DNA of 39,036 nucleotides from Bacteroidota bacterium (lineage in GTDB: Bacteria > Bacteroidota > Bacteroidia > Chitinophagales > Saprospiraceae), in assembly GCA_963169325.1 (NCBI GenBank), contig CAUJEY010000034.1:1-39036 (forward strand). Reading direction: 5' to 3'. Under the pieces are notes generated by a model, which made no database searches, was not told the DNA's origin, and saw only the letters and a list, made by a program, of their open reading frames with translations. Shown here piece by piece: positions 31,028 to 39,036 of this stretch. Every line of letters begins with the position of its first letter. The first letter of the stretch is position 1. The position numbers and the translations under genes are program-made.

Positions 31028-33781
31028 ATGAACAACAAAACGCCGGAACAACTCGCCAGAGACCGCATCGACGAACTGCTGCACCAGTCCGGTTGGGCTG
31101 TGCAGGACCGGAAAGCCATTAATTGGTCGGCCGGGATGGGCGTTGCGGTGCGGGAATACCAAACTTCCGAAGGCCCGGCGGATTACATCCTGTTCGTGGA
31201 TCGAAAACCCATCGGCGTGATCGAAGCGAAACGGGCCGAAAAAGGCGAGTCACTCACCACCGTGGAAGACCAATCCCAGGGCTACCGCAAAGCCAAATTG
31301 CAGTACCTCGACAATGCGCCGCTGCCCTTCGCCTACGAATCCACCGGCGAAGTCACCTGGTTCACCGACCACCTGGACCCCAAGCCCCGAAGCCGGCGCG
31401 TATTTTCCTTTCACCGCCCCGACGTGTTTGCCGAATGGCTAAAAAATGCCCGGTCGCTGCGCGGCCGGTTGCAGGACATGCCCAAATTAGATACTACCGG
31501 CCTGCGGGAATGCCAGATCAGCGCCATTCAAAACCTGGAAAAATCCTTCACAGCGGCCCGTCCCAGAGCCCTGATTCAAATGGCCACCGGCTCCGGAAAA
31601 ACCTACACCGCCATAACCGCCATCTACCGCCTGCTGAAATTTGCCGACGCCAAACGGGTGTTGTTTCTGGTGGATACCAAGAACCTCGGCGAACAAGCCG
31701 AACAGGAATTTATGGCCTTCAATCCGCCGGACGACAAGCGCAAGTTCACCGAACTCTACACCGTCCAGCGGCTCAACTCCCGCTACATATCGCCCGACAG
31801 CCAGGTGTGCATTTCCACCATTCAGCGGCTGTATTCCATCCTCAAAGACGAAGAACTGGACGAACGCGCAGAACAGGAAAACCCCAACGAACGCTGGCAA
31901 CCCCGGGAACCGGTGCCGGTGGTGTACAATGAAAAAATACCCATCGAGTTCTTCGATTTTATTGTCATCGACGAGTGCCACCGCAGCATTTACAACCTTT
32001 GGAAACAGGTGCTCGACTACTTCGACGCCTTCCTGATCGGCCTCACCGCCACACCCGACGCCCGCACATTCGGCTTTTTCCAGGAGAACGTCGTCTCCGA
32101 ATACACCCACGAGCAGGCGGTCATCGACGGCGTCAATGTCGGCTACGACGTGTACCTCATTGAAACCAAAATCACGCAGGACGGCGCTACCGTGCAGGCG
32201 GGCGAGTACATCGAACGCCGGGAAAAACTATCCCGCCGAAAACGCTGGGAACTGCTCGACGAAGACGAATCGTACGCCGCTACCAAACTCGACCGCGACG
32301 TCGTCAACCCCAGCCAAATCCGCTGGATCATCCGCACCTTCCGCGACAAACTGCCCGAGATATTTCCCCACCGGACGGAAGTGCCTAAAACCCTCATTTT
32401 CGCCAAAACCGACTCCCACGCCGAAGACATCATTCGGATGGTGCGCGAAGAATTTGGCGAAGGCAATGAGTTTTGCAAAAAGATCACCTACCAATCCAAA
32501 GAGGTGCCCAAATCGGTGCTGGCGCAGTTGCGCAACGAATACAACCCGCGCATTGCCGTTACGGTGGACATGATCGCCACCGGAACCGATGTAAAACCCC
32601 TGGAATGTCTCCTGTTTATGCGCGACGTGAAGAGCCGCAACTACTTCGAACAAATGAAAGGCCGCGGCACGCGCACCCTCGGTTCCGACGATCTCAAAAA
32701 AGTAACCCCCTCGGCCGCTAGCGGCAAAACCCACTTCGTTATCGTGGATGCGGTGGGCGTCACCAAAACCCTGAAGACCGACTCCCGGCCGCTGGAACGA
32801 AAGCCCGGCGCCTCGCTCAAGGATTTGCTGGGCGCCGTGCTCATGGGTGCGCGGGATGAAGACCTGTACACCTCGCTCGCCAACCGCCTGATTCGCCTCG
32901 ATCGCCAACTTTCCGACCCCGAACGCGCTGAATTCCGGCAGGAAGCCGACGGCAAAACGGCTTCGCATATCGCGGCCACCCTGCTGGCGGCGTACGATCC
33001 GGACAAGATAGAAGACAAGGCCCGGGAAATCTACGCGGTACCGCCCGGCCGCCAACCCGACCCAAGCCACCTCGCCGCCGCACAGGAATCCCTGTTGCAT
33101 GCTGCGGGCGGTATTTTCTCCGGCGCCCTGAATGAGTACATCGACAATGTGCGCCGCGTACATGAGCAACTGATCGATATCGTCAACCTCGACGAACTGA
33201 AACAAGCCGGCTGGGATACCTCCAGCGGCGCGCGCGGGGCCGACCTGGTGCAGGGATTTCAGGCCTATATCGACACCTATAAAGACGAGATCGGCGCGTT
33301 CCGCATCTTTTACGAGCAGCCTTACCAGCGGCGGCATTGGACCTACCAAATGGTAAAGGAAATACTCGAGCACCTCAAACGCCACAAACCCCAACTCGCG
33401 CCCTACCGCGTGTACGAAGCCTTCGCCGAACTGGACAAGGTACCCAAAGACCAACCCAAATCGGAACTGATCGCCCTGGTCAGCCTCTTGCGCCGGGTAA
33501 CCGGCATGGATGCCCGCTTGGACCCCTACGATGAAAAAGTGCGGCGCAATTTTCAGGACTGGGTATTCCGCAAACAAGCCGGCGCCCTGAAATTCAGCGA
33601 AGAACAAATGGACTGGCTGCGTATGATCCGGGATCATATCGCGGCCTCGGTTTCCATATCAGCAGATGACCTGGATTTTTCACCGTTCGATGCGAAAGGC
33701 GGACGGGGTAAGATTTGGCAGCTGTTTGGAGCGGAAACGGAAGGAGTTATTCATGCATTAAATGAAGAATTAGTCGCTTGA
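31028..33781 (+). CDS. hsdR: Type I restriction enzyme R (motor/nuclease) subunit
   Basis: 917 residues. The N-terminal PD-(D/E)XK-like nuclease has Asp52 (ADYILF) and Glu66/Lys68 (GVIEAKR). The SF2 translocase follows with Walker A ATGSGKTY (about 185-192), DECH box (about 315), ALTATP-type motif LIGLTATPD, and a second RecA domain with VDMIATGTDVKP and QMKGRGTRT. The C-terminal helical part (about 690-917) fits the EcoEI-type R-subunit C-terminal domain. It cleaves foreign DNA after ATP-driven translocation when the HsdM2S complex finds unmethylated sites. It is intact and of normal length. The stop at 33779-33781 lies next to the hsdS start. Confidence 0.94.
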   Translation: MNNKTPEQLARDRIDELLHQSGWAVQDRKAINWSAGMGVAVREYQTSEGPADYILFVDRKPIGVIEAKRAEKGESLTTVEDQSQGYRKAKLQYLDNAPLPFAYESTGEVTWFTDHLDPKPRSRRVFSFHRPDVFAEWLKNARSLRGRLQDMPKLDTTGLRECQISAIQNLEKSFTAARPRALIQMATGSGKTYTAITAIYRLLKFADAKRVLFLVDTKNLGEQAEQEFMAFNPPDDKRKFTELYTVQRLNSRYISPDSQVCISTIQRLYSILKDEELDERAEQENPNERWQPREPVPVVYNEKIPIEFFDFIVIDECHRSIYNLWKQVLDYFDAFLIGLTATPDARTFGFFQENVVSEYTHEQAVIDGVNVGYDVYLIETKITQDGATVQAGEYIERREKLSRRKRWELLDEDESYAATKLDRDVVNPSQIRWIIRTFRDKLPEIFPHRTEVPKTLIFAKTDSHAEDIIRMVREEFGEGNEFCKKITYQSKEVPKSVLAQLRNEYNPRIAVTVDMIATGTDVKPLECLLFMRDVKSRNYFEQMKGRGTRTLGSDDLKKVTPSAASGKTHFVIVDAVGVTKTLKTDSRPLERKPGASLKDLLGAVLMGARDEDLYTSLANRLIRLDRQLSDPERAEFRQEADGKTASHIAATLLAAYDPDKIEDKAREIYAVPPGRQPDPSHLAAAQESLLHAAGGIFSGALNEYIDNVRRVHEQLIDIVNLDELKQAGWDTSSGARGADLVQGFQAYIDTYKDEIGAFRIFYEQPYQRRHWTYQMVKEILEHLKRHKPQLAPYRVYEAFAELDKVPKDQPKSELIALVSLLRRVTGMDARLDPYDEKVRRNFQDWVFRKQAGALKFSEEQMDWLRMIRDHIAASVSISADDLDFSPFDAKGGRGKIWQLFGAETEGVIHALNEELVA

Positions 33782-33783
33782 TT

Positions 33784-35001
33784 ATGATAGATATAAAGGA
33801 ATTGCCGGAAGGGTGGGAATCAATTGGGTTGATGAATATTTCCAGAGTCCGAACAGGAAAACGAGACGCAAATCATGCAACTCCTAATGGCATATATAGA
33901 TTTTATACATGTGCATATGAGCCTCTTTTTTGTGATACAAAATCCTTTCATGGAGAATGCCTCATCCTGCCGGGAAATGGTGCAAATGTAGGAGAGGTAT
34001 TTTATTATAGTGGAGATTTCGAAGCATATCAAAGAACGTATGTAATTGATGGCATATCAATCTTTGCAAAATTCCTCTATTATCATTTTAGATGGAATTG
34101 GAAAGGCCTAACTGAAAAAAAACAATATGGATCGGCGACAAACTACATTAGAATTGGCAATTTTGAAGATTATCATGTACGAGTCCCACCTCTCCCCACC
34201 CAGCACCTTATCGTCGCCAAGATCGAAGCGTTGTTCAGCCAATTAGACCATGGTATCGCGCAACTAAAAACGGCCCAGGCACAACTCAAGGTGTACCGAC
34301 AAGCGGTGCTGAAGTGGGCGTTTGAGGGGCGGCTGACAAATAAGGACGTGAAAGAGGGGGAATTGCCGGAAGGGTGGAAAATTGCAAAGTTAGGGCAAGT
34401 GATAACGGATATTGAAGCAGGCAAAAGCATGAAATGTGATGAACGACCGCCAAGAGAAAACGAGGTTGGAATTGTCAAAGTTAGCGCAGTTACATGGGGA
34501 ATTTATGATGAAGAAGAAAGCAAAACTTGCTTTTCGAATAGCGCTTACAATCCAAAATATTTAATACGAAAAGGAGATTTTCTGTTCAGTCGCGCTAACA
34601 CAATAGAGTTGGTTGGAGCCTGTGTTATTGCCCATAGAACATCAAAAAAATTGATGCTCAGTGATAAAATTTTACGCTTCCAATTTACTGCTGAGGTTAC
34701 CAAAGAGTTTATTCTGCATTATTTACGTTCCCCAAAAGGCCGCCCCGAAATTGAACAAAAATCCTCCGGGAACCAAATGTCAATGAGGAATATTGGACAG
34801 GGAAAAATTAGAGAAATTGAAATTCCGCTCCCGCCCCTCCCCGAACAACACCGCATCGTCCAGGAAATCGAATCCCGCCTCTCCGTTTGCGACAAGATCG
34901 AAGAAACCATCATAGAGGGTTTGCAACAAGCGGAAGCGCTGCGGCAGAGTATTTTGAAACGTGCGTTTGAGGGGAAGTTGGTGGGGGAGGTTATCTTGTA
35001 A
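33784..35001 (+). CDS. hsdS: Type I restriction-modification specificity (S) subunit
   Basis: 405 residues from ATG 33784; an in-frame TTG at 33778 would overlap hsdR by 4 nt. There are two target-recognition domains (about 1-130 and 195-330), each followed by a conserved helical spacer: PTQHLIVAKIEALFSQLD...AFEGRLT and PEQHRIVQEIESRLSVCD...AFEGKLV. It sets the bipartite DNA target. The TRDs are richer in A/T than the neighbouring hsd genes, common for exchanged TRDs. The last codons (ATCTTGTAA) merge into the repeat array that follows; the same ATCTTGTAAAGA string recurs near 36024, so the repeat supplies the stop codon. Confidence 0.93.
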   Translation: MIDIKELPEGWESIGLMNISRVRTGKRDANHATPNGIYRFYTCAYEPLFCDTKSFHGECLILPGNGANVGEVFYYSGDFEAYQRTYVIDGISIFAKFLYYHFRWNWKGLTEKKQYGSATNYIRIGNFEDYHVRVPPLPTQHLIVAKIEALFSQLDHGIAQLKTAQAQLKVYRQAVLKWAFEGRLTNKDVKEGELPEGWKIAKLGQVITDIEAGKSMKCDERPPRENEVGIVKVSAVTWGIYDEEESKTCFSNSAYNPKYLIRKGDFLFSRANTIELVGACVIAHRTSKKLMLSDKILRFQFTAEVTKEFILHYLRSPKGRPEIEQKSSGNQMSMRNIGQGKIREIEIPLPPLPEQHRIVQEIESRLSVCDKIEETIIEGLQQAEALRQSILKRAFEGKLVGEVIL

Positions 35002-35590
35002 AGAACCGTCCGCTCTACGCCCCTTTCCCTCCCACGGGTTGTCATTTTGTAAAAACCTGTCCGCTCTACGAATATTCCCCTCTACGCACTGTCATTTTGT
35101 AAAAAACCGTCCGCTCTACGGGCGCTACGCGATGTAAAAAAAGCCCGTCGTAGAGCGGACGGTTCTCTACAAGATGACAACGTGTAGGAGGGAAAGGGGC
35201 GTAGAGCGGACGGGTTTTTACAAAATGACAACGTGTAGGAGGGAAAGGGACGTAGAGCGGACGGGTTTTTACAAAATGACAACGTGTAGGAGGGAAAGGG
35301 ACGTAGAGCGGACGGTTTTTTACAAAATGACAGTGCTGGGGAAGGAAAGGGCGTAGAGCGGACGGGGTTTTACAAAATGACAGCGTGTGGGAGGGAAAGG
35401 GCGTAGAGCGGACGGGGTTTTACAAAATGACAGTGCTGGAGAAGGAAAGGGGCGTAGAGCGGACGGGTTTTTACAAAATGACAGTGCTGGGGAAGGAAAG
35501 GGCGTAGAGCGGACGGGTTTTTACAAAATGACAACGTGTAGGAAGGAAAGGGCGTAGAGCGGACGGTTTTTTACAAAATGACAACGCGTG
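34992..35590. repeat. Repeat cluster 1: inverted then direct 50-51-bp units
   Basis: Two to three units read on the minus strand (CCGTCCGCTCTACG ... GTCATTTTGTAAAAA, about 34999-35120). After a centre at about 35121-35148 come nine plus-strand units starting CGTAGAGCGGACGG at 35149, 35200, 35251, 35302, 35352, 35402, 35453, 35503 and 35553. Each unit has a GC-rich core, T4-6ACAAAATGACA, and a variable purine-rich spacer (GTGTAGGAGGGAAAGGG or similar). A 51-bp period keeps a frame open, but the frames encode only the repeat. Confidence 0.92.
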
Positions 35591-35630
35591 GACGAGAAAA
35601 AAGGGATGAGTTTGAGCGATTAAATGTTTT

Positions 35631-35638
35631 TATTTTTG
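35631..35638 (+). promoter_or_regulatory. Putative -7 element of the GIY-YIG gene
   Basis: TATTTTTG matches TAnnTTTG. A TTTG 16 bp upstream is closer than usual. If used, transcription starts at about 35643-35646, which favours the ATG at 35671 over 35641. Confidence 0.45.
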
Positions 35639-35670
35639 TGATGTCTTATGACTTTTCAAACAACCTCGCC

Positions 35671-36000
35671 ATGGAAAGGGAATATAATTTTTGGGTCTAT
35701 ATCGTAACCAACTGGAAAAAAACAGTTCTGTATGTGGGAATGACCAATGATTTGGGCCGTCGCCTGATGGAACATTACGCTAACCGGGGAAATCAGGAGA
35801 CATTTGCCGGTCGCTACTATTGCTATAACCTAGTCTATTACGAATGGCATCCTTATGTAGAAAGTGCCATAGCGCGGGAAAAGGAGATCAAAAATTTCCT
35901 CCGGGAAAAAAAGGAAGCCCTGATTCGGGAATTCAACTCCGATTGGAAATTCTTCAATACCACTATATGCGGCGCCTGGCCTCCGCCGGCCACCCTTTAG
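35671..36000 (+). CDS. GIY-YIG nuclease-superfamily protein
   Basis: 109 residues from ATG 35671 (an in-frame ATG at 35641 adds 10 residues). The motif pair VYIV...LYVG (GIY-YIG equivalents) is followed by LGRRLMEH with the catalytic-type Arg and by AREKEIKNFLREKKEALI with the conserved Glu, as in the short UPF0213/YhbQ-like group. These small proteins are single-strand or structure-specific nucleases, or of unknown role. The gene is not part of a normal hsd operon: it sits between hsdS and hsdM, flanked on both sides by the same inverted-repeat clusters, as if carried with them. Possibly it acts on the palindromes; this is inference. Confidence 0.85.
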   Translation: MEREYNFWVYIVTNWKKTVLYVGMTNDLGRRLMEHYANRGNQETFAGRYYCYNLVYYEWHPYVESAIAREKEIKNFLREKKEALIREFNSDWKFFNTTICGAWPPPATL

Positions 36001-36019
36001 GCCCTTGTTGTTTGCGTTG

Positions 36020-36215
36020 TCATCTTGTAAAGAGCCGTCCGCTCTACGTCCCTTTCCCTCCCACGGGTTGTCATTTTGTAAAAAACCGTCCGCTCTACGG
36101 GCGCTACGCGATGTAAAAAAAAGCCCGTCGTAGAGCGGACGGTTTTTTACAAAATGACAGTGCGCGTGGAGGAAAATGGGCGTAGAGCAGACGGCTCTTT
36201 ACAAGATGACAACGC
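36020..36215. repeat. Repeat cluster 2: second copy of the head-to-head repeats
   Basis: The same family as cluster 1 in the same order: minus-oriented units (36027-36099), centre, then plus-oriented units (36129 and 36181 onward). About 75 bp around the centre (36069-36144) is identical to 35090-35164 except for one extra A. The rest of the gap to hsdM (36216-36300) is AT-rich leader. Confidence 0.9.
36069..36159. repeat. 31-bp perfect inverted repeat (long palindrome)
   Basis: The arm 36069-36099 is the exact reverse complement of 36129-36159, separated by a 29-nt loop that can pair further (ACGGGC with GCCCGT). The equivalent in cluster 1 (35090-35179) has three mismatches in the right arm. 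It would extrude a cruciform or form a long RNA hairpin. Confidence 0.92.
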
Positions 36216-36300
36216 GGATGGTGTAGAAAAAGGGATTTGGGGTGGATTTCGTGATTAACGACTATTTTTACCGGACAAACCCGATTAATAAACTATACCC

Positions 36301-37782
36301 ATGTCCAACACCTCATCCATCATTTCCCGCGTCTGGTCCTTCTGCAACGTCCTCCGAGACGACGGCGTGAGCTACGGCGACTATCTGGAACAACTCACCT
36401 ACCTGCTCTTCCTGAAGATGGCCGACGAGTACGCCAAGCCGCCGTACAACCGCGACATCAAAATACCGGCGGCCTACAACTGGGAGAGCCTGCGCAGCCG
36501 GCGCGGCGCCGAACTGGAAACGCATTACGTGACACTGCTCCGCGAACTCGGCAAACAAACCGGCATGTTGGGCGAAATCTTCTTCAAGGCCCAGAACCGG
36601 ATACAGGACCCCGCCAAACTGTACAAGGTCATCCAGATGATCGACGACGAGAGTTGGGTGATGATGGGCGCCGACGTAAAAGGCGACATCTACGAAGGCC
36701 TGCTGGAGAAAAACGCCGAGGACACCAAGTCCGGCGCCGGGCAATATTTTACCCCCCGCGCCCTCATCCGCGCCATGGTAGAATGCGTGCAACCCGAGCC
36801 CGGCAAATCCATCGCCGATCCCAGCGCCGGCACCGGCGGCTTTTTCCTGGCGGCTTACGACTACCTCACCCAAAACTACCAACTGGACCGGGAGCAAAAG
36901 CACTTCCTCAAATACGAAACCTTCCACGGCTGGGAGATCGTGGCCGGCACACACCGGCTGTGCCTTATGAATCTCTTCCTGCACAACATCGGCGACCTCG
37001 ACCACGAGCCCGACATCCACCGCAACGATGCGCTCATCGCCGATCCTGGCAAACGTTTCGACTATGTGCTCGCCAATCCGCCCTTCGGCAAAAAATCCTC
37101 CATGACCAGCACCAACGAGGAAGGCGAACAGGTAAAAGAGGGCCTGAGTTACAACCGGCAGGACTTTTGGGCCTCCACCTCCAACAAGCAGTTGAACTTC
37201 GTCCAGCATATCCGCACCATCCTCAAGATCAACGGCGAAGCCGCGGTTGTGGTGCCCGATAATGTGCTGTTCGAGGGTGGCGCCGGCGAGATCGTCCGGA
37301 AAAAGTTGATGCAGAATACCGACCTGCACACCATCCTGCGGCTGCCCACCGGATTGTTCTACGCCGGCGGCGTAAAAGCCAACGTCATCTTTTTCGACAA
37401 CAAACCCGCCCAAAAGGAGCCCTGGACCAAAGCCGTCTGGGTTTACGACTTCCGCACCAACATTCACTTTACCCAAAAGAAAAAGACCCTCCAGTTCGAA
37501 GACCTGCAGGAATTCATTCAATGCTATAACCCGCCGAACCGCCACAAGCGCGCCGAAACCTGGTCGCCCGACAACCCAGAAGGCCGCTGGCGGAAATTCA
37601 CCTACGACGAAATTCTCGCCCGCGACAAAACCAGTCTCGATATTTTCTGGCTCAAAGACAAATCCCTCGCCGATCTCGACAACCTGCCTGATCCCGATGT
37701 GCTGGCGCGGGAGATCGTGGATAATTTGGAGGCCGGGTTGGCGAGTTTTCGGGAGATGTTGGGGGAGTTGGAGGGGAGGTGA
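36301..37782 (+). CDS. hsdM: Type I restriction-modification DNA methyltransferase (M) subunit
   Basis: 493 residues. An N-terminal helical HsdM domain (about 10-140) precedes the N6-adenine methyltransferase core, with the SAM-binding motif DPSAGTGGFF (about 173-182) and the catalytic NPPF (about 259-262). It methylates adenine in the sequence chosen by HsdS and forms the M2S core used by HsdR. Intact and of usual length. The gene order R-S-[insert]-M is uncommon, and about 1.3 kb separates it from hsdS, so it probably has its own promoter; a TATTTTTA at 36263-36270 is a weak candidate. Confidence 0.95.
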   Translation: MSNTSSIISRVWSFCNVLRDDGVSYGDYLEQLTYLLFLKMADEYAKPPYNRDIKIPAAYNWESLRSRRGAELETHYVTLLRELGKQTGMLGEIFFKAQNRIQDPAKLYKVIQMIDDESWVMMGADVKGDIYEGLLEKNAEDTKSGAGQYFTPRALIRAMVECVQPEPGKSIADPSAGTGGFFLAAYDYLTQNYQLDREQKHFLKYETFHGWEIVAGTHRLCLMNLFLHNIGDLDHEPDIHRNDALIADPGKRFDYVLANPPFGKKSSMTSTNEEGEQVKEGLSYNRQDFWASTSNKQLNFVQHIRTILKINGEAAVVVPDNVLFEGGAGEIVRKKLMQNTDLHTILRLPTGLFYAGGVKANVIFFDNKPAQKEPWTKAVWVYDFRTNIHFTQKKKTLQFEDLQEFIQCYNPPNRHKRAETWSPDNPEGRWRKFTYDEILARDKTSLDIFWLKDKSLADLDNLPDPDVLAREIVDNLEAGLASFREMLGELEGR

Positions 37783-37887
37783 TCGCGCATCTGTCGGGGC
37801 TGAGGCGGAGTAGGATTAGTTTACAGGACTTAATATTGAGACCATAAGGATTACGGGGAGGTGTTGAAGACGCGACTGGAGACATTT

Positions 37888-38772
37888 ATGCAAAATGATA
37901 GTTTATTGCTAAATGTATGTTATGATAGTGGGTTTGAATATCCGAACGTATTTGACGAGGCTTTCAGGCAACAATGGATTCAAAAAAACAATGCAGATGC
38001 CGTTATTTATGGAAGTTATTCCGGAGGTGCAGAGACTGATTTTGTGAATGTCAACTTATCGATCAAGCCGGAGTTCGGTACAATTACGAGGAAGAGCGAT
38101 CTACAGGTAACTACGCTCCCCGATTTTTCAAAAGGAGGCCTCCAGGGAGAAATAGATTATGTTGTTACACTCTTTTCGACCCTGATAGCTGCTCAGGTAG
38201 GGTTTAATTGTGGCACAGGTCCGGTAGAGATATTTATTCCGAACGATTCGACTATCGGGGTTGTTGATTGTGAAACACTCAAAATGAAGTCAAAAAAATA
38301 TCTGAAAAAAATAACCGAAAACGAACGTTTCAGGCAGTATTTCGATGCCAATACTTATTTATACCTTGGTCAAATTTGCATGATCCAGGACGATAAGAAA
38401 AAAGCAGCTCAGTATTTCACAAAAGCCTATGAAATGGACAGTACTAATGCGAGGGTTGTACTTTTTTATGCTGAACACAGAATACACTTGCTGGACTTAG
38501 ATCATCTTACGCCAAAAGAGAAAGCCGCGAAATTGATCCCTACTACAACAAAACTTATGGAGCGCGCATTTTGGCTTTCACCAAATGATGAAAGTATCAT
38601 TTTTGCTCTTGGCGCCTGGCATTTTCTTGTTACTAAAGATCTAAAAAGAGCACAGGCGGTTGTTTATAGTAATGGTTATCCAATTGATATGATATACCAT
38701 GATCTTATTTTAGGCATGAGAGAAAATATTGATTTGGAAATTTTATCTAAGGAGGCCAATTCGCCCAATTAA
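37888..38772 (+). CDS. TPR-like protein, probably the C-terminal remnant of a larger sensor protein
   Basis: 294 residues from ATG 37888; a GTG at 37861 in the same frame extends it by 9 residues. The early part NADAVIYGSYSGGAETDFVNVNLSIKP looks like a strand-rich module often found between an NTPase and a TPR tail. The second half has TPR-like helices (YLYLGQICMIQDDKKKAAQYFTKAYEMDSTNARV, about 165-198, and a later pair). There is no signal peptide. The start inside what looks like a domain, the lack of any upstream NTPase and the low GC content compared with hsdM suggest a 5'-truncated gene. It may still be expressed. Function unknown. Confidence 0.6.
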   Translation: MQNDSLLLNVCYDSGFEYPNVFDEAFRQQWIQKNNADAVIYGSYSGGAETDFVNVNLSIKPEFGTITRKSDLQVTTLPDFSKGGLQGEIDYVVTLFSTLIAAQVGFNCGTGPVEIFIPNDSTIGVVDCETLKMKSKKYLKKITENERFRQYFDANTYLYLGQICMIQDDKKKAAQYFTKAYEMDSTNARVVLFYAEHRIHLLDLDHLTPKEKAAKLIPTTTKLMERAFWLSPNDESIIFALGAWHFLVTKDLKRAQAVVYSNGYPIDMIYHDLILGMRENIDLEILSKEANSPN

Positions 38773-38848
38773 GTTAATTTTCGGTCGGAACCTCGCAATT
38801 TATACCACTAATCATTAACGATCAACCATCACACACTCAAACCCAGCC

Positions 38849-38914
38849 ATGGCTAATGCAGAACACCTGAAAATTTTGAAGGAGGGGGTGGAGAGGCATG
38901 CGCATCAGGTTTAG
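38849..38914 (+). pseudogene. N-terminal fragment of a pentapeptide-repeat-type protein gene
   Basis: MANAEHLKILKEGVE resembles the usual opening of pentapeptide-repeat proteins (MAN-x-EHL-x-IL-x-x-GV-x-x-W). After residue 15 the sequence departs and stops at 38912-38914. The break lies just before the probable IS. Confidence 0.5.
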
Positions 38915-38949
38915 TATTTAACTAAAGTATATTTTGTTGAAAAAGAAAA

Positions 38950-38993
38950 GGTGTTCCATTTTTGTCTTGGCAAAACAAAAATCATGGAACACC
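38950..38993 (+). promoter_or_regulatory. Hairpin enclosing the start codon of the terminal ORF
   Basis: GGTGTTCCAT (38950-38959) pairs with ATGGAACACC (38984-38993), and TTTTTGT pairs with ACAAAAA inside. The initiator ATG is in the right arm. Structures like this block translation of transposase mRNA read in from outside in several IS families. Confidence 0.6.
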
Positions 38994-39036
38994 AGACTTT
39001 AAATAAAGCATGGCAAAGCAAAGGAATATGCCAGCG
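38984..39036 (+). mobile_element. Start of a probable transposase gene, cut by the window end
   Basis: An open frame begins MEHQTLNKAWQSKGICQ and runs off the window. The upstream hairpin and the broken host gene 70 bp before it fit the left part of an insertion sequence, with its end somewhere between 38895 and 38950. The IS family cannot be named from 17 residues. Confidence 0.5.

Noticed and set aside
35082-35356. Short ORFs with 17-residue repeats on both strands
   Set aside because: They exist only because the 51-bp DNA repeat is a multiple of three. The same peptide appears on both strands and no independent start or composition supports translation.
35149-35590. CRISPR array
   Set aside because: The whole 50-51-bp period is conserved, including the would-be spacers, which fall into a few near-identical types. 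There are no cas genes, and units occur in inverse orientation nearby.
36313-37545. 410-residue minus-strand ORF opposite hsdM
   Set aside because: Shadow of a high-GC gene with intact SAM and NPPF motifs on the plus strand.

Overview
The window looks like a chromosomal accessory region of a Bacteroidota bacterium, plausibly a Saprospiraceae-like lineage. The promoters I can see fit the Bacteroidota form TTG-N19-21-TAnnTTTG, best before the tRNA-His gene. Shine-Dalgarno sites are not evident. The content (GH9/NodB glycanase, dnaE2-dinB pair, NACHT/CHAT/FGE-like genes) also fits. The taxon is inferred from sequence style, not from a marker gene.

Layout. Positions 1-491 hold a small inverted-repeat element and a C-rich 8/16-bp tandem repeat. 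Next come mmsA (minus), a secreted GH9-NodB fusion (plus), a 3' scrap of a dinB-like gene, and tRNA-His with promoter and terminator. From 5.0 to 25.1 kb there is a block of NLR-like conflict genes: three consecutive NACHT ATPases (two membrane-anchored), then three two-gene cassettes, CHAT1-STAND A, SIR2/EAD-STAND B and CHAT2-STAND C. In each cassette a small effector gene overlaps by 4 nt (ATGA) a large gene encoding an nSTAND ATPase, a transmembrane helix, a coiled coil and a C-terminal FGE-sulfatase/C-type-lectin-like domain. From 25.3 to 30.7 kb lie two small unknown minus-strand genes, a MazG-like gene, and the mutagenic polymerase pair dnaE2-dinB. From 31.0 to 37.8 kb lies a type I restriction-modification locus hsdR-hsdS-(repeat array and GIY-YIG gene)-hsdM. 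The window ends with a truncated TPR-like gene, a broken pentapeptide-repeat gene start and the beginning of a probable insertion sequence.

Main result. The last ~100 bp of STAND B and STAND C look like variable regions of a diversity-generating retroelement (DGR). In a 24-codon core, 25 of 72 bases differ and no change is synonymous. Almost all changes fall in codon positions 1 and 2, and 12 of 15 changed codons fit one AAC template codon. The bases just upstream are nearly identical, and 52 bp starting at the stop codon are identical. No reverse transcriptase, Avd gene or template repeat is visible, so the DGR core would have to lie elsewhere. I read the block as a set of surface or periplasm-facing sensors with hypermutable ligand-binding tips, wired through STAND ATPases to CHAT protease or SIR2-type NADase effectors. 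CHAT1/STAND A and CHAT2/STAND C arose by duplication of about 3.1 kb, after which the membrane/coiled-coil/sensor part was exchanged.

The block is bracketed by an approximately 51-bp direct repeat that includes a terminator (beside tRNA-His on the left, near 26.05 kb on the right). A dinB 3' scrap lies outside the left end and intact dinB outside the right end, which suggests an island or a rearranged segment.
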